DNA from: Thalassolituus sp006212115
GTDB taxonomy: Bacteria > Pseudomonadota > Gammaproteobacteria > Pseudomonadales > Oceanobacteraceae
DNA length: 64,000 nucleotides
Direction: 5' to 3' (one strand)
Assembly (NCBI RefSeq): GCF_040372045.1
Contig: NZ_BAABWH010000002.1
How positions within the stretch are numbered: the first letter of the stretch is position 1; each line of letters opens with the position of its first letter. Under the pieces are notes generated by a model, which saw nothing but the letters and a program-made list of their open reading frames with translations, ran no database searches and was not told the origin of the DNA. The position numbers were made by a program, and so were the translations under genes. Shown in pieces: positions 55,601 through 63,431 of this stretch.

Positions 55601-56120
55601 CAGCTTTGGTACGGCGCGTTACGTGGATTCTTCCATTGAGCGTCTGCAGGTGCGTGTTACTGGCATGACCGGTAGTCGTTATGTACTGGCCTGTAATGGC
55701 CGTAAAGTGCCATTGCGTGCGACCGGGAAACACGGTGAATTCGTGGCTGGAGTCCGCTACAAGGCATGGGCGCCACCGTCCGCGTTACACCCGACCATCG
55801 GTGTTCAGGTGCCACTGCATTTCGATCTGATCGACACCTGGAATGGACGCTCCGTGGGTGGAGCAACTTACCATGTGTCGCATCCGGGTGGCCGCAGTTA
55901 CGATGTCTTCCCGGTGAATGCCGCGGAAGCAGAGTCGCGTCGCGGCAATCGCTTCACTACAACGGAGCATACTCAGGGGCCTTATACGCCTCGCCCAGAA
56001 GTTGATGCGTTACGTGAGTTCCGACCGCATAACGACGTCCGACCGATGAGTGCGCCTAGCGAAGAGGAATACGATGAGTATCCGTTGACGCTGGACCTCA
56101 GAACTCAGCCGAATTGTTGA
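52683..56120 (+). CDS. Transglutaminase-DUF2126 fusion protein
   Basis: A 1145-residue protein. Residues 1-280 hold a transglutaminase N-terminal sandwich and core with an intact triad: Cys180 (GKGSCRDSAW), His229 (DLHAWCEVYL) and Asp245 (GLDPTSG). Residues about 300-555 are a middle domain, 555-625 a Gln/Ala-rich linker, and about 630-1100 the DUF2126 (COG4196) domain with EVNIHPATNW, TGGGNHITLGGA and GPTSQAPRVDEGR. That domain is thought to have a glutamine-synthetase-like amidoligase fold. It overlaps the alpha-E gene by 4 bases. The enzyme may both cut or form isopeptide bonds (Cys-His-Asp) and ligate. Substrate unknown. Confidence 0.88.
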   Translation: MTITVALNHKTRYDFDRPVSLSPHVVRLRPAPHSRTPIRAYSLKIEPEEHFVNWQQDPYGNFQARLVFPEKTRTLSVEVEVIADMTVINPFDFFIEEYAETFPFTYEKDLKKELEPYLHCTTEGEMFTTLLESIPREEKRTIDFLVDINMRLQQDIDYLVRMEPGVQTPEETLEKGKGSCRDSAWLMVQLLRHMGLAARFASGYLVQLKSDEKSLDGPSGPEEDFTDLHAWCEVYLPGAGWVGLDPTSGLFASEGHIPLACTPEPSSAAPISGFTDECEVEFSFSNEVTRFHEDPRVTKPYTESEWADALALGEKVDRILEDEDIRLTMGGEPTFVSIDDMESAQWNTEALGKDKLALSKTLLLRLRDHFAPQGLLHYGQGKWYPGEEVPRWALGLFWRTDGLPLWQDKTLLARVDKDYGHTEGDARAFSQRLAELLNVPTRCAQPAYEDGLHYLLQEQNLPEDIDSRIASSKDSLERRRLARVLEQGLDTPTGYVLPLEWNFYGHCWQSSEWSFRRGRLTLIPGDSPMGLRLPLESLPPAEEDNLPQEADPHRQTEPLESAEHAVKQALSRDERLTYQAQPQSVGSTASLQKQTRQEQAAQNEAQQKQSAQKTDDYRWKNLVRTALGIEAREGKLHLFLPPLPYLESYVNLLALIEQTAKELELPVIIEGYEPPKDHRMQKLLVTPDPGVIEVNIHPATNWADMVSNMTELYQAAKESRLSTEKFMLDGRHTGTGGGNHITLGGATPSDSPFLRRPDLLRSFVTFWQNHPSLSYLFSGAFIGPTSQAPRVDEGRDEALYELEIAFQQMPEGEVAQPWLVDRLLRNLLIDMTGNTHRAEFCIDKLFAPGSSSGRLGILEFRGFEMPPHSRMALVQALLLRALVVRFWRKPYKQKLERWGTRLHDQFMLPHYIWQDIKDVAADLREHGLNFRAEWLLPFREFRFPHYGTVNLGDMSLELSWAIEPWNVLGEEMSSFGTARYVDSSIERLQVRVTGMTGSRYVLACNGRKVPLRATGKHGEFVAGVRYKAWAPPSALHPTIGVQVPLHFDLIDTWNGRSVGGATYHVSHPGGRSYDVFPVNAAEAESRRGNRFTTTEHTQGPYTPRPEVDALREFRPHNDVRPMSAPSEEEYDEYPLTLDLRTQPNC

Positions 56121-56162
56121 GAATCTGCCATAATTGCGGCCAGATAACCTGAGACACTCAAT

Positions 56163-58697
56163 ATGACCGACGAGTCAGCTTCAGCGCCGACCCCCGCAGA
56201 TCTGTATCCTCCGCTGCAACGCAGCGGAGATGCCGTTTATGGCGATCAGGGGGAGATGCACCCTCACTGGCATTATGTGATGGACAGTCTGGCGGCCATG
56301 CCAGCCAGTGTGCTTGATGACCGACAGGCAAAAGCACAGCGCTTACTGCGGGACGACGGCGCCACTTACAATATTTACAGCGAGAACTATCGCCATCGCA
56401 CCAGCGACTCACGGACGTGGGGGCTGGACCTGATCCCCAATGTGATCAGCAGTGATAACTGGGCGTCGATAGAGAGCGGACTGGTCGAGCGGGCTGAGCT
56501 GCTTAATCTGCTGTTACGTGATATCTATGGGCCTCGTCAGTTAATCAGGACGGGCGTCATTCCTCCTGAAGTGGTTTATGCGAACCGTGGATTTCTGCGG
56601 GCCTGCAGTGGCTTGAGCATGCCGGGTGAGCATGACCTGATCATCCACGCTGCCGATATGGTGAGAGGTCCGGATGGGCAGATGACGGTACTGGCAGACC
56701 GCACTCAGAGCCCAAGCGGCGCTGGTTATGCGTTGGAGAACCGGACTGTGATGTCGCGGGTTTTACCCAGTCTGTTCCGCGACAGCCATGTTCATCGTCT
56801 TGCCGGGTACTTCCGTCAGTTGCGCAGCAAGCTGCTGAGCTTATGCCCTCACCGCCCTTCGCCACGCGTAGCTGTTCTGACGCCCGGGCCGCGCAACGAG
56901 ACCTACTTCGAACACGCCTACCTGTCGAATTACCTCGGTTTCCATCTGGTTCAGAGTGATGATCTGATGGTCCGCGGCGGTTTCCTGTGGATGAAATCCC
57001 TCGACGGTCTCAGCCGCGTAGACGTCTTGATGCGCCGTGTCGATGACTGGTTCTGTGACCCGGTAGAGCTGCGTGGTGACTCACGGTTAGGCGTACCGGG
57101 GCTGTTGCAGGTCGTGCGGGCAGGCAATCTGGTTGTGGCTAATTCACTCGGCTCTGGCATCCTTGAGAGCCCCGCCTTGTTGAAGTACCTGCCAGAAATC
57201 AGTCGTGCACTGCTTGGTCGCGAACCGCGTCTCGCCAGTGTTCAGACCTGGTGGTGTGGCGACCTATCAGACAGGCAGTTCGTACTCGATAACCTGTCCA
57301 CCTTGGTTATCAAGCCAACATACCGGAAACCCGGCGAGTTGAGCTTTTGTGGCCCGCAGGCGACCGCGGCGCAAAAGCAGGAAATGGCCGCGCGGATCAA
57401 ACAGGATCCGCTGCGCTATGTCGCACAACCGGTTCTGGATTCCAGTTTTCTTCCTACATTGGAACACGGTACCTTGACGCCGCGTCCGAGCATCCTGCGT
57501 GCGTTTACGGTTGCGGGAACCGGCTCTTACAGTGTTATGCCCGGTGGTTTGACACGGGTTGGCCTGGAAGAGAATGCCTTCCTTATTTCCAGTCAGACCG
57601 GTGCAACCAGTAAAGATACCTGGGTGGTCGCTTCTGAACCCGAGCGTCTTATTACCAATCAACATGAAGATTCGCCGCCCATGCGCGAGAGCGAAGCGAC
57701 GAATCTGCCTAGCCGCGTGCTGGAAAATCTCTTCTGGATGGGCCGTTACGCAGAGCGGGCCGAGGCTTGTTTAAGATTGCTACGAACTGCATACGCCATG
57801 CTGAACGGTGAGGATCCACTGTCTGCCGATCTGCGCTTGGCGCTTCTGCGTGCCGTAACGGAATTAGCCACTATTGCCGAGATTGAAGTCCCCGACAGTG
57901 ACACGGCCATGATCGATGCCTTGCGTAATGGTGAGGCACCCGCTTCGATTGCGAATACGCTGAACAGTATGTTGTTCTGTGCCGATGAGGCGAAAGAGCT
58001 GTTGTCGTCCGATACCTACCGGGTTATCAACGACATTCGCGACGCGATCCCCTTGCTACAGACGGAACAGCAGGACGCGTACCTCAGTCCTGATGAAGTG
58101 CTTGATCCGTTGGTGACAGCCTTGATGGCACTTGCCGGACTGACACATGAAAGCATGACTCGTGGTTACGGTTGGCGCTTTATGGAGTTGGGCCGCCGTA
58201 CCGAGCGAGCCATGCAAACCGCTAAGTTGGTGGGAGCATTACTCAGTACCGAAATGATGGAGCCGGATCAGTCGCGGATATCTGAAGCGATGTTACTGAC
58301 TCTGGAAGGCTTGATTACTTATCGTCGTCGATACGGGGCACGTCCTGAATTGCGTAGTGAGCTCGATCTGGTGTTACTGGATACCGATAACCCCCGCTCA
58401 GTGATGTATCAGCTCGGCAATATCCTGCGTCAGCTGAGAAAACTCCCGAGTAATAATGGGCATTTACATGAACTGGCTCCGACAGAAAAAGCCCTGATCG
58501 AATGCAGCACTCGAGTTCGCCTGTTCAGCCTGGCCGAGCTGGCATCTACCTCTGAGGGAGAGCGTAAAGTGCTGGTCGATGAAATGAGTCGTCTGGAAGC
58601 GAGCCTGATGGACATTAGCGACATGATTGGCGACCGTTACTTCGATCACCGTGAAGCGTCGCAGCAGTTGGTAGACTCGCGTTGGGAGGGGCTCTGA
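56163..58697 (+). CDS. Fused ATP-grasp/alpha-E protein
   Basis: An 844-residue fusion in the order ATP-grasp (about 1-490) and alpha-E (about 500-844; LPSRVLENLFWMGRYAERAE). Compared with the stand-alone ATP-grasp at 50267, motifs are changed: the lysine loop reads VIKPTYRKPGELSFCG in place of KPANESGGYGM, and DLRPF reads ILRAF. ATSKDTWVV at the C-terminal end of the domain is kept. It may use a different substrate or be partly inactive. The stop overlaps the ATG of the next transglutaminase gene (TGATGA). Confidence 0.87.
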   Translation: MTDESASAPTPADLYPPLQRSGDAVYGDQGEMHPHWHYVMDSLAAMPASVLDDRQAKAQRLLRDDGATYNIYSENYRHRTSDSRTWGLDLIPNVISSDNWASIESGLVERAELLNLLLRDIYGPRQLIRTGVIPPEVVYANRGFLRACSGLSMPGEHDLIIHAADMVRGPDGQMTVLADRTQSPSGAGYALENRTVMSRVLPSLFRDSHVHRLAGYFRQLRSKLLSLCPHRPSPRVAVLTPGPRNETYFEHAYLSNYLGFHLVQSDDLMVRGGFLWMKSLDGLSRVDVLMRRVDDWFCDPVELRGDSRLGVPGLLQVVRAGNLVVANSLGSGILESPALLKYLPEISRALLGREPRLASVQTWWCGDLSDRQFVLDNLSTLVIKPTYRKPGELSFCGPQATAAQKQEMAARIKQDPLRYVAQPVLDSSFLPTLEHGTLTPRPSILRAFTVAGTGSYSVMPGGLTRVGLEENAFLISSQTGATSKDTWVVASEPERLITNQHEDSPPMRESEATNLPSRVLENLFWMGRYAERAEACLRLLRTAYAMLNGEDPLSADLRLALLRAVTELATIAEIEVPDSDTAMIDALRNGEAPASIANTLNSMLFCADEAKELLSSDTYRVINDIRDAIPLLQTEQQDAYLSPDEVLDPLVTALMALAGLTHESMTRGYGWRFMELGRRTERAMQTAKLVGALLSTEMMEPDQSRISEAMLLTLEGLITYRRRYGARPELRSELDLVLLDTDNPRSVMYQLGNILRQLRKLPSNNGHLHELAPTEKALIECSTRVRLFSLAELASTSEGERKVLVDEMSRLEASLMDISDMIGDRYFDHREASQQLVDSRWEGL

Positions 58698-59575
58698 TGA
58701 AGTATCTGATTAAGCATATCACTGCGTATCGGTACGCCAGCCGGGTCTCACACTGCTACAACCTCGCGCAGATGACACCGCGCACTACACAGCGCCAGAC
58801 CTGTATTAACAGTCGAATTGAAGTTTCGCCTGAGCTGGCCGTGGAGCAACGTCGGGATGATTACTTTGGTAATCAGGTATTCCAGTTTGAAATACAGAAA
58901 CCGCATAAAACACTGACGATCACGGCAACGACGCAGGTAGAAACACGGCCTCAGATTGTGGATACCAATCTCGATCTTGGCAGCACCTGTGCGGAAGTGT
59001 TAACCAAAATGCAGCAGTCGAAATCAGAGGATGTACTGTTGGCCCGGGAGTTCCAACTGGACTCGTCCATGATTGCGGCGGCACCTGAATTCCGGGACTA
59101 TGCTGCGGACCTCTTTACCGCCGATCGCTCGCTTCTGTCTGCTTGTTCAGCGCTGACTGCTCGGATCTTTGAAGACTTTACCTACTCGCCCGAGTCCACC
59201 ACCATCGCCACCCCTCTGTCTGAGGTAATGGAACACAAGAAAGGTGTGTGTCAGGACTTCGCGCATCTGCAGATTGCCTGTCTGCGTTCAATGGGCTTTG
59301 CCGCGAAATACGTGTCAGGGTATCTCGAAACATTACCGCCGCCCGGCCAGGAGAAACTGGTGGGTGCGGACGCGACACATGCGTGGCTATCGGTATTTTC
59401 ACCGGGGGAAGGATGGGTAGAATTCGACCCTACGAACAACTGTATGCCGGGTGAACAGCACATTATCACTGCCTGGGGGCGCGATTTTAACGATGTGACG
59501 CCTTTGAAAGGAGTGATCTTCGGAGGCGGCTCAGCACCGGAGATGACAGTGTCAGTGGATGTCAGTCGGGTTTGA
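58697..59575 (+). CDS. Transglutaminase-like cysteine protease family protein
   Basis: A 292-residue single-module protein with an intact triad, Cys185 (KKGVCQDFAH), His228 (ATHAWLSVF) and Asp244 (EFDPTNN). It begins on the stop codon of the fused ATP-grasp/alpha-E gene and closes the cluster. In this setting it may be a peptidase or amidase acting on the product of the ligases. It lacks a signal peptide, so all five cluster proteins appear cytosolic. Confidence 0.88.
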   Translation: MKYLIKHITAYRYASRVSHCYNLAQMTPRTTQRQTCINSRIEVSPELAVEQRRDDYFGNQVFQFEIQKPHKTLTITATTQVETRPQIVDTNLDLGSTCAEVLTKMQQSKSEDVLLAREFQLDSSMIAAAPEFRDYAADLFTADRSLLSACSALTARIFEDFTYSPESTTIATPLSEVMEHKKGVCQDFAHLQIACLRSMGFAAKYVSGYLETLPPPGQEKLVGADATHAWLSVFSPGEGWVEFDPTNNCMPGEQHIITAWGRDFNDVTPLKGVIFGGGSAPEMTVSVDVSRV

Positions 59576-59661
59576 AGACCAACTTTCTGCCTGTTCGACT
59601 ATCGGCTAATGGGCAGAACATTCGCGATCGGTCAGGCTGAAAGCCTGCGCGGAGATTGCTT

Positions 59662-59886
59662 ATGACAACCAAACAACAGGACATGCCGACCACCCGATTT
59701 GAACGGGTTTTCTTTCGTTACGTCGCTTGGTTCCCGATTCTCACCTTGCCTATGTTGGTTTGGGAGTTGATGGAGACGGGCCAGACAGGCATGGGGCTGA
59801 TTATCGGCTTGGTCCACGCCGTGCTGGTGTTCCGCTTTGTGTCGGTGAATAACGTGCCGGGCTGGTTCAAGAAAAAAGGCAGCTAA
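59662..59886 (+). CDS. Small membrane protein
   Basis: A 74-residue protein with two predicted membrane helices (VAWFPILTLPMLVWELM and GLIIGLVHAVLVFRFVSV) and a basic C-terminus. No family is recognised. It lies 86 bases after the transglutaminase gene and ends in a terminator whose stem includes its own stop codon. Whether it belongs to the cluster is unclear. Confidence 0.6.
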   Translation: MTTKQQDMPTTRFERVFFRYVAWFPILTLPMLVWELMETGQTGMGLIIGLVHAVLVFRFVSVNNVPGWFKKKGS

Positions 59887-59899
59887 ACGCTGCCCTTTT
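59878..59899 (+). terminator. Terminator after the small membrane protein
   Basis: GGCAGC-TAAAC-GCTGCC then CTTTT. The stop codon TAA lies in the loop. It also faces the convergent argH gene. Confidence 0.75.
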
Positions 59900-59919
59900 C
59901 AGTTTGAGTACTTTGCGAC

Positions 59920-61314
59920 TTAACGGTCGCTCAGTTTTTTACGAGCGCGCCCAGCAGCAGCACGTACCTGATCCGGGGCTGTGCCACCGATATGATCACG
60001 CGCAGCGACTGAGCCTTCCAGCGTCAGTACATCAAACACGTCTTCGGTGATCTCATCGGAGAACTGCTTCAGTTCTTCCAGCGTCATCTCGCTCAGATCT
60101 TTGCCCGTTTCAAGGCCATAGGCCACGGCTTTGCCGACGATCTCGTGTGCGTCACGGAATGGGATGCCTTTGCGCACTACATAATCGGCGAGGTCAGTCG
60201 CGGTCGAGAAGCCACGCATCGCTGCTTCACGCATAAACTCTTTTTTGGCCTGTAGGTGCGGCACCATGTCGGCGAAGGCACGCAGTGAATCGCGGATGGT
60301 GTCCACTGTGTCAAACAGCGGTTCTTTGTCTTCCTGATTGTCTTTGTTGTATGCCAGCGGCTGTGACTTCATCAGGGTCAGCAGGGAAATCATATGGCCA
60401 TATACGCGGCCGGTCTTACCGCGAACCAGCTCTGGCACATCTGGGTTTTTCTTTTGCGGCATGATGCTGGAGCCGGTGCAGAAGCGGTCAGGCAGATCAA
60501 CAAACTGGAACTGCGCAGAAGCCCATAACACCAGTTCTTCTGAGAAGCGTGACATGTGCATCATGATCAGGGACGCCGCGGCGGTGAATTCGATGGCGAA
60601 GTCACGGTCAGATACCGAATCGAGGCTGTTTTCGGTCGGTGCGTCAAAGCCCAGCAGCTCGGCGGTCAAATGACGATCAATCGGGTAAGTCGTACCGGCC
60701 AATGCTGCTGCGCCCAGAGGCATCTGATTCACGCGCTTGCGGCAGTCTTGCAGACGGGCAAAATCGCGCTCGAGCATTTCGTTCCAGGCCAGCAGGTGGT
60801 GACCGAAGGTCACAGGCTGTGCGGTTTGCAGGTGAGTGAAGCCCGGCATGATGGTGTCGGCTTCACGCTCGGCCAGATCGACCAAACCCTGTTGCAGGCG
60901 AGTCAGTTCGGCTGAGATCACATCGATTTCATCGCGCATATAAAGGCGGATATCGGTGGCCACCTGGTCATTTCGGGAGCGACCGGTGTGCAGCTTTTTA
61001 CCGGTGATGCCGATCTTGGCGGTCAACGCGGCTTCGATGTTCATATGCACATCTTCAAGTTCTACCGACCAGTTAAAGTTACCGGCTTCGATATCGGCCT
61101 GAATTTCGGTCAGACCTTTGATGATGTCGTCGCGTTCCTGTTCAGTCAGTACGCCCACTTTGCACAGCATGGTCGCGTGCGCGATGGAGCCCTGGATGTC
61201 CTGACGATACATGCGCTGATCAAACTCCACAGAAGCCGTATAGCGGGCAACGAAAGCGTCGGTCGGCTCGGAGAAACGGCCTCCCCAGGAAGCATTTGTG
61301 GATTGGTCGGTCAT
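59920..61314 (-). CDS. argH: Argininosuccinate lyase
   Basis: A 464-residue enzyme that splits argininosuccinate into arginine and fumarate. The signature GSSIMPQKKNPDVPELVRGK carries the catalytic Ser, and TGRSRNDQVATD and the HTGRSRND motif are intact. Length matches E. coli (457). It is divergent from algZ, as in Pseudomonas. Confidence 0.97.
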   Translation of the reverse strand: MTDQSTNASWGGRFSEPTDAFVARYTASVEFDQRMYRQDIQGSIAHATMLCKVGVLTEQERDDIIKGLTEIQADIEAGNFNWSVELEDVHMNIEAALTAKIGITGKKLHTGRSRNDQVATDIRLYMRDEIDVISAELTRLQQGLVDLAEREADTIMPGFTHLQTAQPVTFGHHLLAWNEMLERDFARLQDCRKRVNQMPLGAAALAGTTYPIDRHLTAELLGFDAPTENSLDSVSDRDFAIEFTAAASLIMMHMSRFSEELVLWASAQFQFVDLPDRFCTGSSIMPQKKNPDVPELVRGKTGRVYGHMISLLTLMKSQPLAYNKDNQEDKEPLFDTVDTIRDSLRAFADMVPHLQAKKEFMREAAMRGFSTATDLADYVVRKGIPFRDAHEIVGKAVAYGLETGKDLSEMTLEELKQFSDEITEDVFDVLTLEGSVAARDHIGGTAPDQVRAAAGRARKKLSDR

Positions 61315-61357
61315 CAGGCACCTCTGATCGGACAGGAATTGATTGAAAGAAGGCGCG

Positions 61358-61363
61358 ATTATA
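61358..61363 (-). promoter_or_regulatory. -10 element of the argH promoter
   Basis: Read on the minus strand, TATAAT lies 44 bases upstream of the argH ATG. The -35 is weak. Confidence 0.5.
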
Positions 61364-61499
61364 GCCTTTGCGTCTGATTGTTCCTACTTGGGTTTCTACT
61401 AGGGTTGCCGGTCGCGGCGACGGGCTTTGCTGTTGCTGCCTTTAGGGCTTTGTGACAGATTGACGTACAACATGGCTCCATCGCGGATGTGGGGCACTA

Positions 61500-61540
61500 T
61501 GGATTGAGTTTACTGGATTGAATTTACTGGACTGAATGGA
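61500..61540. repeat. Three imperfect 14-base tandem repeats at the algZ start
   Basis: TGGATTGAGTTTAC, TGGATTGAATTTAC and TGGACTGAATGGA are head to tail; the third contains the proposed ATG of algZ at 61536. Slippage here could change the leader. Confidence 0.8.
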
Positions 61541-62597
61541 TGAGTGCGTGACGGACAGTCAAACGCGTTCGCGTGAACAACTGCTGGAGGGGTTTTTCCT
61601 CCCTGACCTCTGTAATACACGAGCTGTACTGATTCTGTTGATCGTCAGTGAAGCTCTTGTGCTTGCACTGACCTTGATTGAAACCGGTATCGGCGATTTC
61701 TCCTGGATGCGCTTTGGAATAGTGTCGTTATTTGTACAGTGGGTGGCGCTGGTGTCGGTTGCGGTGCTGTGCCAGTTGCGGTCATTGTTGGCGCGTGTGC
61801 CAGTCTGGGCCGCGACGCTGATCGCGATGCTGTTGATTCAGTTAGTGACGCTCGGGGTGAGCCTTCTCGGTGAGACCGCACTACCCCGCTTTCAAGCACA
61901 GCTCGATTGGCTATGGGTTGCCCGCAACCAGTTGGTCAGTGCGATTTTTTCCGCCATGGCGCTGCGATATTTTTATGTTCAGAGTCAATGGCGCTTGCAG
62001 ACTCAGGCCGAGCTGCGTTCTCGTTTGGCGGCTTTGCAGGCGAATATCCGCCCTCACTTCTTCTTCAACACACTCAATACCGTCGCATCCCTCATTATCA
62101 TCGACCCTGACAAAGCGGAGCAGATGCTGCTTGAGTTGGCGCAGCTGTTTCGTGCGGTTCTTAAGGGCGCTGAGGAGATCACCACCCTGGAAGAAGAAAT
62201 AAAGCTCGGGCAGGGTTACCTTGATATCGAACAAACCCGGCTTGGTGAGCGCATGACTGTGGTCTGGGATTTACCTCACAGCCTGCCTGCGTTGCGGGTG
62301 CCACAATTGATATTGCAGCCTTTGCTTGAGAATGCGGTGTACCACGGTATTCAGCCTTCCATTCAGGGTGGTGAGATCCACATCAGTTTGACCTCTGAGA
62401 AAGCGGCCTGGCAGCTGTTAATTCGCAACAGTAAAGAGCCCGGTGACAGCGATGCGGGCGGGAACCGCATCGCATTACAGAATATACGGTCGCGGCTTGA
62501 TGCACATTTTGGCGAGGGCGCCGGCCTCGAGGTTGCAGATCTGGATACGTATTTTGAAGCACGCATTATCCTGCCAGTCAGAGAGGAGAGACGATGA
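61536..62597 (+). CDS. algZ: AlgZ/FimS-type sensor histidine kinase
   Basis: A 353-residue membrane kinase of the LytS/His_kinase (PF06580) type with about four hydrophobic helices (residues 25-155) and no periplasmic sensor. The phospho-acceptor context ALQANIRPHFFFNTLNTVAS and the ATP-binding NAVYHGIQPS are clear. The order argH, algZ, algR and hemC matches Pseudomonas, where FimS-AlgR controls alginate and twitching genes. The ATG has no good ribosome-binding site; GTG 61548 is an alternative. Confidence 0.9.
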   Translation: MDECVTDSQTRSREQLLEGFFLPDLCNTRAVLILLIVSEALVLALTLIETGIGDFSWMRFGIVSLFVQWVALVSVAVLCQLRSLLARVPVWAATLIAMLLIQLVTLGVSLLGETALPRFQAQLDWLWVARNQLVSAIFSAMALRYFYVQSQWRLQTQAELRSRLAALQANIRPHFFFNTLNTVASLIIIDPDKAEQMLLELAQLFRAVLKGAEEITTLEEEIKLGQGYLDIEQTRLGERMTVVWDLPHSLPALRVPQLILQPLLENAVYHGIQPSIQGGEIHISLTSEKAAWQLLIRNSKEPGDSDAGGNRIALQNIRSRLDAHFGEGAGLEVADLDTYFEARIILPVREERR

Positions 62598-63310
62598 GTT
62601 ATCGGGTGTTAGTTGTCGATGATGAGCCCCTTGCCCGCGAACGTCTGAAGCGATTACTGGATGAGCATACTGACTTCAGCTGCATTGCCGAGGCCGGTGA
62701 TGGTCAAGCGGCGGTTGACTGGTTAGCGCAGTTTCATGCTGACCTTGTGTTGCTGGATATTCAGATGCCCGGCTTGGATGGCTTGCAGGCAGCGGCGCAG
62801 ATTTCGCAGCAGAATAACCCGCCCGTCCTCGTATTTTGTACCGCCTACGATGAGCATGCACTGAGTGCGTTTGATGTTAACGCCGCTGATTATCTGCTCA
62901 AGCCCATTCGCAAAGAGGATCTTACTCGCGCGCTTACCCGTGCGGCCGAACGTTTGAGCAGACAGCAAGCTGCAGTGGCTGCGCGCACTCATATCAGCGC
63001 AAGAACCGCTCACGGCCTGGTCCTGACGCCGATTGATGAGGTGGCGTATTTCAGCGCAGATCAGAAGTACGTCAGCATGCATCACGAAGCTGGCGAAACC
63101 TTGATTGATGATTCGTTGAAGCAACTCGAAGAAGAGTTCTCCCAGCGGTTTCTGAGGATTCATCGTAGCTATTTGGTTGCCGCACATCGCATCTACCGAC
63201 TCGAAACGACCGAAGATGGCGTTGTTTTGTGGTTAAGGGACTTGGATACGCCTCTCCCTGTCAGTCGCCGGCACGTATCCGGCGTGAAGAAGTATCTGCG
63301 CGGCGTTTAG
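62594..63310 (+). CDS. algR: AlgR-type LytTR response regulator
   Basis: A 238-residue regulator. The receiver domain has DDEP, the phospho-Asp in LVLLDIQMPGLDG and KPIRKEDL; a LytTR DNA-binding domain follows (about 135-238), with FLRIHRSYLVA and LPVSRRHVSGVKKYL. It overlaps algZ by 4 bases, so they are co-expressed. Confidence 0.93.
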   Translation: MSYRVLVVDDEPLARERLKRLLDEHTDFSCIAEAGDGQAAVDWLAQFHADLVLLDIQMPGLDGLQAAAQISQQNNPPVLVFCTAYDEHALSAFDVNAADYLLKPIRKEDLTRALTRAAERLSRQQAAVAARTHISARTAHGLVLTPIDEVAYFSADQKYVSMHHEAGETLIDDSLKQLEEEFSQRFLRIHRSYLVAAHRIYRLETTEDGVVLWLRDLDTPLPVSRRHVSGVKKYLRGV

Positions 63311-63431
63311 CCTTAGCTCCTACTCTTGTTGATTCAGCCAATACAGGCCTTGATTTCCCTCGTTCTGCAATAAAGCAGCAGGCCTGTTATTATCGCGTCG
63401 GAAATTCAACGTAATCAGACTTGGATACGAT

